Shown here: positions 24,366 through 36,991 of the stretch, in pieces | Position numbering within the stretch: position 1 is the first letter of the stretch | How the letters are laid out: every line of letters starts with the position of its first letter | Source of the DNA: Homarus americanus | Taxonomy: Eukaryota; Arthropoda; Malacostraca; Decapoda; Nephropidae | Assembly (NCBI RefSeq): GCF_018991925.1 | Contig: NW_024751841.1 | Coordinates: forward strand, 25,128 to 89,127 | Direction of reading: 5' to 3' | Length of the DNA stretch: 64,000 bases | Position numbers and translations under genes: made by a program | The notes under the pieces: generated by a model | What the model was told of the DNA's origin: nothing | Database searches by the model: none | The model's input: only the letters and a program-made list of their open reading frames with translations

Positions 24366-25636
24366 TATAGAAAGAAGATAGATCACTATCCTCTAACTAC
24401 CGTACAATCAATTTAACTAACTACCGTACAATCAATTTAACATTAATTGTAGGTAAATTACTGGAAGCAATAATTTTAAACTCGATTCGAAATCACCCGG
24501 AGCAGCACAAGTTGATAATGATTCCCAACATGGCTTCACAAGCGGGCGTTCATGTCTGACTAATCTATTAACATTATTTTCGGCTGTTTTCGAATCAATG
24601 GACGAGGGGCACAATTATGATGTGGTATATCTCGACTTTAGCAAAGCTTACAACAGAGTCCTACGAAAGACTAATAAGAAAAGTGGAGTATATATTTAAA
24701 ATGGATTACGTGGTTAGAAGACAGAAAGAAAGCATTAACCGCACTAAATCCGATGAGTAATATACCATGGAGTACTTTTGTTAGCTATGAAGTATGATAT
24801 ATTATATACATGTACATAAACGATATAGATATAGGCGTAGACAGCACCATAAGTAAATTTGCTGATGACTCTGAAATAGGGCATGTAATTGAATCTGACG
24901 TGCACTCTGCAAAACTACACGAAGATCTAAAAAAAAATTCGAATGGTCTGAAAAATGGCAGATGAAATTTAATGTGGACATATGTAAAGTACTTAGTGTA
25001 GGTCTAGGAGATGTAAACAGAGAAACCAGATATTAGACAACGTTGTTATAGAGAAATCCGAGTGTGAGAAAATAGAGTAATATAAGTACGAACCTTAAAC
25101 CAAGTTAACAATGTGTTGCGAAACATGGCTAACAAAGTATGGTTCATAAGAAGCACTGTTAGTTACAAGACTAGCAAGGTTATTCTAAAATTATATTGGC
25201 GTGAGAGAGCTCACATAGATTACGCAGTTCAGTTCTGGTCACTGTACTACAGAATGGATATAGAATTTAGAAAGAATTGAAAGGAGAATGATAGACTACT
25301 CGGTCATTAGAACCTCGAGTACATAGACAGGTTTAAGCATCTTAATTTACACTCGAGACGCAGGGTGAGGGCTATATGATCGAGGTGTATACTGAAGCAA
25401 AACAAAGGTGACATAAAATAAAGGACAAACACCAGGAGAACTGTAATGATTTAATTCAACAGATTTAGATTTAGGGAAATAGGTAAACATTAAACAGACT
25501 AGTGGGTAGAACAGCACAAACATCATCATTAACTCGGACACGATGGATAGCCAAACATAGGTTGGATGGATATATGAGTGATAGGGGTTAAAAGGATAGC
25601 TCAGTATGGGCCTATATGCCCGCTGCAGTTCCATTC
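24366..25636 (+). mobile_element. CR1 LINE copy 6, heavily decayed
   Basis: Nucleotide similarity to copy 5, in opposite orientation, is clear: the region encoding SNYRPISLTSIVGKLLE, the stretch for NYDVVYLDFSKA (about 24610-24660), SKFADDSEIG (24850-24880) and the C-terminal region. Reading frames are destroyed by many indels. A roughly 24-base unit containing CTAACTACCGTACAATCAAT is tandemly duplicated at 24393-24440. The end has a hairpin GGGC-CTATAT-GCCC (25608-25621) and a single ATTCTTATATATG. Confidence 0.8.
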
Positions 25637-25639
25637 TTA

Positions 25640-25848
25640 TATATGTCACCCTCCTTTTCCATCTCTCCTCCATGCCACCAATATATCTTATTCCCAATCT
25701 CACTCTATCTCCTCTGTTCCATCTCCCCCCTCCACCCATTTCACTCTGCTCCCTCCATTCCATTTCACCCTCACTCTCCTTCTATTCCATCTTGCTCTAT
25801 TCCATTTCTCTCTGTCTCATTCTTCCATTCCTCCTCTATCGTCCTCTT
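25640..25848. repeat. Pyrimidine-rich tract (CTCC/TTCCAT)
   Basis: About 210 bases of mostly C and T with repeated CATTTC, CTCCAT and TTCCATCT. Open frames here are composition artefacts. Confidence 0.75.
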
Positions 25849-26162
25849 GCAGGTAGAAGCTCACACACATTGCTCACAAGGGACATCTGGGATCCCACCC
25901 CCCTACAAGTCAACCTAACCCTTACCCTTACTCCTGAGTCACGTCTCTCTCAGGTACTCAAAAAGTTCGTAAATCAGAAAGTCTCTGGGTCCTGGATTTT
26001 CGAGATATCTTTTGTCAAGTTTTATATAGCGCTTGAATGCCGGTTTCCTTGGCCGTCGGATTAAGATCTTAGGTCAGATTCCCTCCCTGTTAACTGGTGG
26101 ACACGAACGTAACTCACTGACTTACTTAAACTAAAACAAGTACAAATATGGTAAAATGGTGT
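25849..26162. other. Unannotated spacer
   Basis: No supported feature between the pyrimidine tract and the large minisatellite. Confidence 0.5.
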
Positions 26163-29100
26163 AAGTGAAGGTGGAGGTCGAGATGGTGTTGGGAGAGGTC
26201 GAGGGTGCTGGAAGCGAGGTGGTGGTAGAGGCCAAGGTGGTGGGCGAAGGTCGATGTGGTGGTGGTAGAAGTCGAGGTGGTGGTAGATGTGGTGGCAAAG
26301 GTCGATGTGGTGGTGGTGGTAGAAGTCGAGGTGGTGGTGAGAGGTCAAGGTGGTGGTGGCGAAGGTCGATGTGGTGGTGGTAGAGGTCGAGGTGGTGGTG
26401 GTGGCAAAGATGGAGGAGGTCGAGGTAGTGGTGGCAGAGGTCGAGGTGGTAGAGGTCGAGGTGGTGGAGGAAGAGGTCGAGGTTGTAGTGGTAGAGGCCG
26501 AGGTGGTGGTGGTGGTAGAGGTCGAGGTGGTGGTGCTAGAGGACGAGGTGGTGGTGGCGAAGGTCGATGGTGGTGGTAGAGGTCGAGGTGGTGGTGGTAG
26601 AGGTCGAGGTTGTGGTGGCAGAGGTCGAGGTAGTGATGGTGGGAAAAGTTGGAGGTAGAGGATAGAGGTCGAGGTGTGGGTAGAGGTCGAGGTGGTGGTG
26701 GTAGAGGCCGAGTGGTGGTGGCAGAGGTCAAGGTGGTGGTGGTAGAGGTCGAGTTGGTGGTGGCAAAATCGAGGTGGTGGTGGTAGAGGTCAAGGTAGTG
26801 GTGGCACAGGTCGAAGTGGTGGTGGTAGAGGTCGAGGTAGTGATGGTGGCAAAGGTCGAGATGGTGGTGGTAGACGTCGAGGTGGTGGTGGTAGAGGTCG
26901 AGTTAGTGGGATGGCAAAGGTCGAGGTGGTGGTGGTAGAGGTCGAGGTGGTGGTAGTAGAGGCTGGTGGTGGGTAAAGGCCGATGTGGTGGAGAGGTCGA
27001 GGTGGTGGGTAGAGGTCGAGGTGGAGGTAGACACCAATGTGGTGGTGGTAGAGGTCAAGATGGTGGTGTTAGAAAAGGAGGTGGTGGTTGGGGTGGTAGA
27101 GGTCAAGGTGGTGGTGGTACAGGTCGAGGTAGTGGTGGCAGAGGTCGAGGTGGTATTGGTAGAGATCGAGGTGGTAGTGATAGAGGTCGAGGCATTGGTG
27201 GCAGGTTCGAGGTGGTAGAGTGTGGTGGGAGAGGTAGAGGTGGTGGAGAGGCTGAGGTAGTGAAGGTGGCAAAGGTCGAGGTGGTGGTGGTAGAGGTCAA
27301 GGTGGTGGTGGTAGAGGTCGAGGTGGTGGTGGTAGAGGTCGAGGTATTGGTAGAGACGAGGTGGTAGTGACAGAGGTCGAGGCATTGGTGGCAGGTTCGA
27401 GGTAAAGAGGTGGGAGAGGCTGTAGTCAAGGTGGCAAAGGTCGAGGTGGTAGAGGTCGAGGTTATGGTAGACGAGGTAGAGGTTGAGGTGGTGGTGGTAG
27501 AGGCCGAGGTGGTGGTGGTAGAGGTCGCGGTAGTGTGGCAGAGGTCGAGGTGGTATTGGTAGAGACTGAGGTGGTGATAGAGGCCGAGGCATTGTGTAGG
27601 TAGAGGTAGAGGTGGGAGAGGCTGAGGTATTGAAGGTGTCGAGGTGGTGGTGGTAGAGGTCGAGGTTATGGTAGAGACGAGGTGGTGGAGTAGAGGTCGA
27701 GGCATTGGTGGCAGGTGCGAGGTAGAGGTGCAGAGTCGAGGTGGTGGTGGAGAGGCTGAGGTAGTGAAGGTGGCAAAGGTGGGTGGTGGTAGAGGTCGAG
27801 GTGGTGGTGGTAGAGGTCGAGCTAGGTGTGGTAGAGGTCGAGGTGGTGGTGGTGGTAGAGGCCGAGTGGTGTAGAGGCGAGTAGTGATGGTGGCAAAGGT
27901 CGAGGTGGTGGGGGTAGAGGTCAAGGTGGTAGTAGGGTTGTGGTGGTGGTAGAGGCCGAGGAGGTGGTAGTAGAGGTGAGGTGGTGGTGTAGAGACCAAT
28001 GTGGTGGTGGTAGAGGCTCGAGGTGGGTGGTAGAGGTCGAGGTGATGGTGGGAGGTCGAGGTAGTGATGGTAGATGCCGAGGTGGATGGGGAGGTCAGTG
28101 GTGGTAGACTGAGGTGGTAGAGACGTGGTGGTGGTGAGAGGTCGAGGCATTGCAGAGGTGAGGTGGTGGTGGTAGAGGCGAGGTGGTGGTAGAGGTCGAG
28201 GTAGTGATGCAGGCAAAGGTCGAGGTAGTGGGCAGAGGTCGTGGTGGTGGTAGAGGATGAGGTGGTGGTGACGTCGAGGTAGTGGTAGAGGTGTAGTGGT
28301 AGAGATCGAAGGGTGGTAGAGGTCGAGGTGGTGGTGGTAGACGTCGAGGGGTGGAGGTCGAGGTAGTGGTGGTAGAGACGAAGTGGTGGTGGTAGAGGTC
28401 GAGGTGGTAGACGCTGAGGTAGTGGTAGAGGTCGAGGTAGTGGTGGTGAAGCCGAGTGTGGTGGTGGTAGAGGCCGAGGTGGTGGTGGTAGAGGTCGAGG
28501 TAGTGATGGTGGGAAAAGCCGAGGTGGTGGTGGTAGAGACGAGGTAGTGGCAGAAGGTCGTGGTGGTGGTGGTAGAGGCCGATGTGGTGGTGGTAGAGGT
28601 CGAGGTAGTGGTGGCAGAGGCCCAGGTGGTGGTGGTTGAGGTCGAGGTGGTGGTGGTAGAGATCGAGGTATTGATGGTGGCAAAGACGAGGTGGTGGTGG
28701 TAGAGGTTGGTGGTGGTGGTAGAGGCCAAGGTGGTGGTAGAGGTCGAGGTGGTTGTAGAGGTCGAGGTAGTGGTGGCAAGCGAGGTGGTGGTGGTAGAGG
28801 TCGAGGCTGGTGGTAGAGGTCGAGGTAGTGATGGTGGCAAAGTAGAGGTGGTGGTGGTAGAGGTTAAGTGGTGGTAGAGGCCGAAGAGGCCGAGGTGGCA
28901 GAAGTCGAGGTGGTGGGAGTGTGGTGGGTAGAGGTAGTGATGTGGCAAAGTCGAGGTGGGGTGGTAGAGATGAGGTAGTGGCAGAGGTCGTGGTGGTGGT
29001 GGTAGAGGCCGATGTGGTTGTGGTAGAGGCCGAGTGGTGGTAGAGGTCGAGATGGTGGTAGTATTGGTAGAGACCGATTGTGGTGGTAGAGGTCGAGGTA

Positions 29101-32100
29101 GTGGCAGAGGTCGAGGTGGTGGTTGGAGGTCGAGGTGGTGGTGGTTGGAGGTCGAGGTGGTGGTAGAAACCATGGTGGTGGTAGAGGTCGAGGTGTGGTG
29201 GTAAAGGCCGAGGTGGTGGTAAAGGTCGAGGTCGTGGTGGTAGTGGTCGAGGTAGGATTGGCAAAGGTCGAGGAGGTGGGTGGGAGGCCTGTGGTGGTGG
29301 TAGACGAGGTAGTGGTGGGAGGTAGAGATGGTGGTGGTTGAGGTCGAGGTGGTGGTGGGACGAGGTAGATAGTGACAAAAGACGGTGTGTAGAAGGAGGT
29401 AGTGATGGTGTCAAAGGTAGAGGTGCTGGTGGTAGAGGTTATGGTGGTGGTGGTAGAGGTCGAGGTGGTTGTGGTAGAGGCGAGGTTGTAGTGTAGAGGG
29501 CGGTGGTGGTGGTTGAGATCGAGGTGGAGGTGGTAGAGTTCGAGGTAGTGGCATGAGATTGAGGTGGTGGTGTTAGAGGTCGAGGTGGTGGTGGTAGAGG
29601 TCGGTTAGTGATGGTGGCAAAGGTAGAGATGGGCAGAGGTCGAGGTGTAGAGGTCGAGGTGGCGGTGGTAGTGGTCGAAGTAGAGGTCGAGGTGGTGGTG
29701 GTAGAGGTCGAGGTAGTGGTGGTAGAGGCCGAGGTGATGGTAGAGGTCGAGGTGTTAGTAAGTAGTAATGATGTAGTGATTGTAGATGTCGAGGTTAGGT
29801 GATAAAGGTAGAGGTGGGTGGTAGAGGTCGAGGTGGTGGTAGAGGTCGAGGTGGTGGTGGTAGAGGCCGAGTGGTGGTGGTAGAGGTCGAGATGATGGTA
29901 GGAGGTCGAGGTAGTGGTAGTAGACGCGAGGTGGGAGGTGGTAGAGACCGATGTGGTGGTGGTAGAGGTCGAGGTTGGTGGTGGTTGAAGTCGAGGTAGA
30001 GATGGTGGCAAAGGTTTGAAGGATGGTGGGTGTGTGCAGAGTTGGTAGTGGTAGAGGCCGAAATGGTGATGCAGAGAGGTCGAGGTGGTGGTACAAGGTC
30101 GAGGTGGTGGTGGTGGTAGAGGTCGAGGTGGTGGCAGAAGTCGAGGTGGTGGTGGTAAAGGTCGGAGGTGGTAGAGGTCGAGGTAGTGGTGGCAGTCAGA
30201 GGTGGTGGTAGAGGCCGAGGTAGGTGGTAGAGGCCGAGGTGGTGGTAGAGGTCGAGGTGGGTAGAGGTCAAGATGGTGGCAGAGGCCGAGGTGGTGGTGA
30301 GAGCGAGGTAGTGGTGGTAGAGGCCGAGGTAGTGATGGTGGCAAAGGTAGAGGTGGTGGAGGTGGTGGTAGAGGTCGAGGTGGTAGACGAGGTAGTGGTG
30401 GCAGAGGTAGAGGTGTTGGAGAGGTTGTGGTGGTGGTAGAGGTCGAGGTGGTTGTGGCAGAGGTCGATGGTGGAGGTAGAATTGAGGTGGTGGTGGTAGA
30501 GGTCGAGGTTGTAGTGGTAGAGGGAGGTGGTGGTAGAGATCGAGGTGGGAGGTGGTAGAATCTGGTAGTGGTGGGAGATCGAGGTGGTGGTAGGCCGATG
30601 GTGGTGGTAGAGGTCGGGAGTGATGGTGGCAGAGGTCGAGATGGGTAAGAGGTCGAGGTGGAGTAGAGGTGGGTAGGTCGAAGTAGGTGGTGGTAGAGCC
30701 GAGGTGGGTAGAGGTCGAGGTAGTGGTAGAGGTCGAGGATGGTGGTAGAGGTCGAGGTGATGGTGTTAGAGGTCGAGGTGTTGGTGTTAGAATCGAGGTA
30801 GTGGATGGTAGACGAGGTGTGGTGATAAAGGTCGAGGTGGTGGTAGAGGTTGAGGTGGTGTGTTAGAGGTCGAAGTGGTGGTGGTAGGTAGAGTAGTGAT
30901 GGTGGCAAAGGTCGAGATGGTGGTGGCAGAGTGTCGAGGAGAATGTATTAGAGGTCGAGGTGGTGGTGGTAGAGGTCGAAGTAGTGGTGGTAAAGGTCGT
31001 GAGGTGGTGGTAGAGGCGAGGTGGGTAGAGGTCGAGCTGATGGTAGAGGTCTATGATGGTGGTAGAGGTCGAGGTGATGGTGGTGGGCTGAAGTGATGGT
31101 GGCAAAGGTCGTGAGGTGGTGGTGGTAGAGGTGGTAGAGGTTGAGGTAGTGATGGTGGCAAAGTCGAGGTGGTGGTGGTAGAGGTTAAGGTGGTGGTGGT
31201 AAAGGCCGAGGAGGTTGTAGAGCCGAGGTAGTGGCAGTAGAGGTCGAGGTGGTGGTGGTAGAGGCCGATGTGGTGGTAGAGGTCGAGGTGGTGGTAGAGG
31301 GGTTGAGGTGGTGGTGTTAGAGACGATGTAGTGGGTAGAGGTCGAGGTGGTGGTATAGAGGTCGATGGTGGTGGTAGAGGTCGAGGTGGTGAAGTATTGG
31401 TTGAGGTGGTGGTGTAGAGACGATGTGTGGTGGTAGAGGTCGAGGTGGTGGTGTAGAGGTCGATGTGGTGGTGGAGAAAGATGGTGGTGGTAGAGGTCGT
31501 GGTGGTGGTGGTAGAGGCCGAGTGGTGGTGGTAGAGGTCGAGGTGGTGGTAGGAGGCTGAGGGTGGTGGTAGAATGAGGCAGGTAGAGGCCGGTGGTGTG
31601 TGGTTGAGGCGGTGTGGTAGAGAATGAAGTGGTGGTGGGTAGAGGTGGTGGTGGTAGAGGCCGAGGGGGTGGTAGTGGTCGAGGTTGTGGATTTGCCAGA
31701 GGTCGAGGAGGTGGGTAGAGGTCAGGTGGTGGTGGTAGAGGTCGAGGTAGTGGTGGGCAGAGATGGGGTGGTGGAGGTCGAGGTGGTGGTGGTAGTGGGT
31801 CGAGGTAGTGGTGGTAGAGGTCGAGGTGGTGGCAGAAGTCAGGTGGTGGTGGTAGAGGTCGAGGTGGTGGTAGAGGTCGAGGTGGTGGTGGTAGAGGTCG
31901 AGGTGGTGGTGGTAGAGTCGAGGATAGTGGTGGCAGAAGTCGAGGTGGTAGGTAGGAGGGTCGAGGTAGTGGTGGTAGAGGGTCGAGGTAGTGATGGTGG
32001 CAAAAGGCAGAGGTGGTAGTGGTAGAGGTTATGGTGGTGGTGGTAGAGGTCGAGGTGGTGGTGGTAGACGCCGAGGTAGTGGTGGCAGAGGTAGAGGTGG

Positions 32101-35100
32101 TAGAGGCTATGGTTGTGGTGGTAGAGGTCGAGGTGGTTGTGGTAGAGGCATGGGTGGAGGAATGATGTGGTGGTAGAGGTCGAGGTTGGTGGTAGAGGGC
32201 GAGGTGGTGGTGGTAGAGATCGAGGTGGAGGTGCAGGGAATTGGCGGTAGTGGTGATGGAGATCGACGTGGTGGTTAGAGGTCGAAGTGGTGGTGGTAGA
32301 GGTCAAATTAGTGATGGTGGCAAAATGAGATGGTGGTGGTGGTAGAGGTCGAGGTGGAGGTAGTAGAGGTCGAGGTGGCGGTGGTAGTGGTCGAAGTAGT
32401 GGTGGTAGAGCTCGAGGTGGTGGTGGTAGAGGTCGAGGTAGTGGTGGTAGAGGTCGAGGTGATGGTGGTAGTGGTCGAGGTGATGGTGTTAGAGGTCGAG
32501 GTGTTGGTGTTAGAATTCGAGGTAGTGATGGTAGATGTCGAGGTGTTGGTGATAAATGAGTGGTGGTGGTAGAGGTCGATGGTGGTGTTAGAGGGTCGAG
32601 GGTGGTGGTAGAGGCTGAGTTAGTGATGGCGGCTGGGTCGAGATGGTGGTGGCAGAGGTCGAGGTGAATGTATTAGTGGTCGAGGTGGTGGTGGTAGAGG
32701 TCGAAGTAGTGGTGGTAAAGGTGGTGGTGGTAGAGGTCGAGGTAGCGGTAGAGGTGGTCGAGCTGAGGTGGTAGAGGTCGAAGTGATGGTGGTAAAGGTC
32801 GAGGTAGTGATGGTGGCAGAAGGTGAAGTGATGGTGGCAAAGGTGGAGTGGTGTGAGATGTAATGGTGGTGGTAGAGGTCGAGGTGGTGGTGGTAGAGGT
32901 CGAGGTAGGATGGTGGCAAAAGTCGAGGTGGTGGTGGTGGAGAGGTTAAGGTGGTGGTGGTAAAGGAGGCAGGTCGAGGTAGTGGCAGTAGAGGCCTGTG
33001 GTGGTAGAGGCCGTGATGTGGTGGTAGAGGTCGAGGTGGTGGTGGTAGTATTGGTCGAGGTGGTGGTGTTAGAGACGTTGTAGTGGTTGTAGAGGTCGAG
33101 GTGGAGGTATTAGAGGTCGATGTGGTGGTGGTAGAGGTGAGGGTGGAAGTATTGGTCGAGGTGGTGGTGTTAGAGACCGATGTAGTGGTGGTGGTAGAGG
33201 TCGAGGTGGTGGTATTAGAGGTCGATGTGGTGGTGGTGAACCGGATGCGGTGGTGGTAGAGGTCGTGGTGGTGGTAGAGGCCTGTGGTGGTGGTAGAGGT
33301 CGAGGTGGTTGTGGAAGAGGTTGAGGTGGTGGTGGTAACTGAGGTGGTGGCAGTAGAGGCTCGGTGGTGTGTGGTTGAGGTCGAGGTGGTGGTGGTAGAG
33401 AATGAAGTGGTGTGGTAGAGGTCGAGGTGGTGGTGGTAGAGGTCAGGTCGTGGTGGTAGTGGTCGAGGTTGTGATTTGCCACAAGGTCGAGGAGGTGGTG
33501 GTAGAGGTTCAGGGTGGTGGTGGTAGACGTAAAGGTAGTGGTGGCAGAGGCAGATGGCGGTGGTTGAGGTCGAGGTGGTGGTGGCAGAGACGAGGTAGTG
33601 ATGGTGACAAAGATCGAGGTGGTGGTGGTAGAAGTCGAGGTAGTGATGGTGGCAAAGGTAGAGGTGGTGGTGGTGGTAGAGGTTATGTGGTGGTGGTGGT
33701 AGAGGCTGGGTGGTGGTGGTAGGTCGAGGTGGTTGTGGTAGAGGTCGAGGGGGTGGAGGTGGAATTCGAGGTGGTGGTAGAGGTCGAGGTTGTAGTAGAG
33801 GGCGAGGTGGTGGTAGAGGACGAGGTGGAGGTGGTAGAATCTGAGGTAGTGGTGGCTGAGATCGAGGTGGTGGTGTTAGAGGTCGAAGTGGTGGTAGAGG
33901 TCATAGTGATGGTGGGGCAAAGGTCGAGATGGTGGTGGCAGAGGGTCGAGGGGATGTAGTAGAGGTCAGAGGTGGCGGTGGTAGTGGTCAATAGTGGTTG
34001 TAGAGGTCAAGGTGGTGGTAGAGGTCGAGGTAGTGGTAGAGGTCGAGGTGATGGTGGTGAGAGGTCGAGGTGATGGTGTTAGAGGTCGAGGTGTTGGTGT
34101 TAGAATTAGGAGGTGGTGGTGGTGAGGTGTTGGTGATGAAGGTCGAGGTGGTGGTGGTAGAGGTCGAGGTGGTGGTGGTAGAGGTCGAGGTGGTGGTGGT
34201 AGAGGTCGAGGTGGATGGCAGAGGTCGAGGGGTAGTGGTAGTAGAGGTCAGGTGGTAGAGACCGATGTGGTGGTGGTGGTAGAGGTCGAGGTGGTGGTGG
34301 TGGAAGTCGAGGTAGTGATGGTGGCAAAGGTCGAAGTGATGGTGGCAAAGGTCGACTGGTGGTAGAGGTCGAGGTGGTGGTGGTAGAGGTCGAAATGGGT
34401 GGTAGAGGTCGAGGTGGTGGTGTAGTATTGGTAGAGGTGGTGGTGTTAGAGACCGATGTGGTGGTGGTAGAGGTCGAGGCGTGGTAGAGGTCGAGGTAGG
34501 GATGGGCGTCGAGGTGGTGGTGGTAGAGATCAAGGTGGTAGTGGTAGAGGTCGTGGAGGTGGTGGTAGAGGCCGATGGTGGTGGTAGAGGTCGAGATGGT
34601 AGAGTTGGTGGCGGGTTAGGAGACCGATGTGGCGGTGGTTGAGGTCGAGGTGGTGGTGGTAGAGATCGAGGTATTGATGGTGGCAAAGATCGAGGTGGTG
34701 GTGGTGGTGAAGTCGAGGATAGTGATGGTGGCAAAGGTTGAGCTGTGGTGGTGGTAGAGGTTATGGTGGTGGTGGTGGTAGAGGTCGAGGTAGGTGGTGG
34801 TAGAGGTCTAGGTGATGGTGGCAAGGGTCGAGGTAGTGATGGTGGCAAAGACGTGGTGGTGGTAGAGGTCGAGCTAATGGTAGCAGAGGGCTGGTGGGGT
34901 GAGGCACGTTGGTCGTGGTAGAGGTCGAGGTGGTGGTGGTAGAGGTCGAGGTGGTGGTGGTAGAGGTCGAGGTGGTGGTGGTAGAGGTCGAGGTGATGGT
35001 GGTAGACGAGGTAGTGATAGTAGATGTCGAGTTAATGATGGCAGGGTTCGAGGTGGTAGTGGTAGAGGTAAAGGTGGTGGTGGAGGTCGAGGTGGTGGTG

Positions 35101-35950
35101 GTGGAAGAAGAGGTGGTGGTGGCAAAGGTCGAGGTGGTGGTGGTGGAAGAGGTAGAGATGTTGGTAGAAAGGTCGAGGTAGTGATGGTGGCACAGGTCGA
35201 GGTGGTGGTAGTAAGGTCGAGGTGGTGGTGATAGAAGAAGAGGTGGTGGGTGGCAAAGGTCGAGGTGGTGGTGGAGTGTAGAGATGTTGGTGGTGAAGGT
35301 CGAGGTAGAGTGAAGGTGGCAATGGTCGAGGTGGTGGTGCTAGAGGTCGAGGTGGTGGTGCCAGAGGGGTCGAGGTGGTGGTGGTAGAGGTCGAGGTGGT
35401 AAAAGTGGGCCTAGTGGTGGTAGGGTCGAGGTGGTGGTGGTGAGGTCGAGGTGATGGTGGTATAGGTCAAGTGGTGGTGGTAGAAGTCGAGGTGGTGGTG
35501 GTTGAGGTCATAGTGGTGGTAGAGGCTGAGGTGGTGGTGGTATAGTCGAAGTGGTGGTGGTAACGAGGTTATGGTGGTAGAGGTCGAGGTGGGTGGTGGC
35601 AGAGGTCGAGGTGGTGGTGGATATAGGTCGAGGTAGTGATGGTGGCAAAGATCGAGGTGGTGGTGGTAGAGGTCGAGGTATTGGTGGCAGAGGTCGAGGT
35701 GGTGGTGGTAGAGGTCGAGGTGGTGGTAGAGGTCGAGGTGGTGGTGGTAGAGGTCGATGTGGTGGTGGTAGAGGTCGAGGTAGTGGTGGCAGAGGTCGAG
35801 GTGGTGGTGGTAGAGGTCGAGGTAGTGTGGTGGCAGAGGTCGGGGTGGTGGTTGTAGAGGTCGAGTTGGTGGTGGCAGAGGTCGTGGTGGTGGTGATGGT
35901 AGAGGTCGTGGTGGTGGTAGTGGTAGAGGCCGAGGTGGTGGTAGTAGAGG
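26163..35950. repeat. 9.8 kb G-rich minisatellite, 18/21-bp units
   Basis: A tandem array of units made of GGTCGA, then (GGT)3-4, then AGA, with variants in which CGA becomes AGA, CAA or CCGA and one GGT is GAT or AGT, and a recurrent GATGGTGGCAAA phase marker. Units are 15, 18 or 21 bases, all multiples of three, so frames stay open for hundreds of codons on both strands: GRGRGGGG and VEVVVV on plus; PPPRPLP, HHLDLYHH and STTTTSTS on minus. None has a start context or a non-repetitive domain, so I do not call genes. Each unit holds four GG runs, compatible with a two-tetrad G-quadruplex. Indel density is highest at 27.5-31.6 kb. The array resumes at 36992. Confidence 0.95.
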
Positions 35951-36991
35951 TACGACGATGTAACACAGATCGTCACCTGCCCAGGAAGGTCCAGGATGGC
36001 GCGATTCACCGCTCGGGCAATAGAGGAGATCTCGAGTATGAATATAAATGGAAAATAATAACAAACAAAACGAAATTTGAGTTCATACCCATAGCCAAAT
36101 TCAAGCCCGCCCCATTGATGATCGACGACGAAGATTGAGTACTCTAAACAAGGCAGGTTGCTCGGCCTCATCATTTCTCGGACAGGCATCATTCCCCACG
36201 TGAAGGACAGACTAAATAAAGCCAAAGTCGCTGCAGCCAAATTAAAACGTTTTAAATTGATGCCTGAGAAGATACAAGTTCACCTGTACAAGGCGCTGGT
36301 GAGGCCTGTGTTGAATTACCCATCTATACCACTCGTCACACTCGGGAAGACTAGACTACAACAACTACAGAGCTTCCAAAACAAGTGTTTGAGGTCAGCC
36401 AGTGGCCAAGCGCCACCCTACCAGGAGACAGTAAACCATCACTAAGAAATAAAACAGAGCCCTCAACTTCAGGTTCCTTCGCCTAGGGAAAAGGTTTGGG
36501 ACAAGCTCCTGGACGACCCTCACAGCCCAGACCACCTACGCGGGGAAGGCATCAGGAGGAGACCCCACGGTGGCCCCAGAGTCTGCACTACAACAACAAC
36601 CGCGACCCATCTATGTCCGCCACAGTGATCCACCTTAGATTAAAACTTAGATGATATAAATTCACATTTAACAAGTCACAATCAAGTGAGTCCATAACCT
36701 AATACAGTATAAGATGTTAATAGACTTGTAATTGTAAATCAATCTAATCATTGTCTACTAAAATAACCATTGTGCAACCTCATTTAAATCCTGGTAGCAG
36801 TTAGCCAACAAACTCTGTAATATGTAAAACAAGAGTGTCGTCCCCTCTGTTTAACTCATTAAACTTCTTTTCCATCCTTTCCCCCGACTATATGTTGTGA
36901 CTTCTCCATCCTCATGTCTGGCTGTGCCTTGAACCCCAGCATGCCTTCATCCTTTTCCCACCTTAACCTAAAAAAAAAAAAAAAAAAAAAG
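35951..36991 (+). mobile_element. Jockey-like LINE 3' end with poly(A), inserted in the minisatellite
   Basis: Coding remnants: LLGLIISRTGIIPHVKDRLN, then KVAAAKLKRFKLMPEKIQ, LYKALVRPVLNYPS and LQQLQSFQNKCLR. This is the C-terminal part of a Jockey-type RT protein. A later frame reads WDKLLDDPHSPDHLRG and GIRRRPHGGPRV, the usual end of that protein. It lacks the catalytic RT motifs, so it is 5'-truncated. The 3' UTR ends in a 21-base poly(A) (36971-36991), after which the same minisatellite resumes. The exact 5' junction is near 35951-35960; a target duplication cannot be defined in repetitive DNA. Confidence 0.85.

Noticed and set aside
26165..27367. Plus-strand RGG/GRGRGGGG-like protein resembling RNA-binding RGG boxes
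   Set aside because: It is a consequence of the same minisatellite; no flanking domain, no ATG (starts are GTG) and no splice evidence.
26903..29414. Long minus-strand frames rich in S, T, P, H and L (up to 756 codons)
   Set aside because: They are translations of an 18/21-base repeat, occur in several frames at once, change phase at indels and have no unique sequence or start context.
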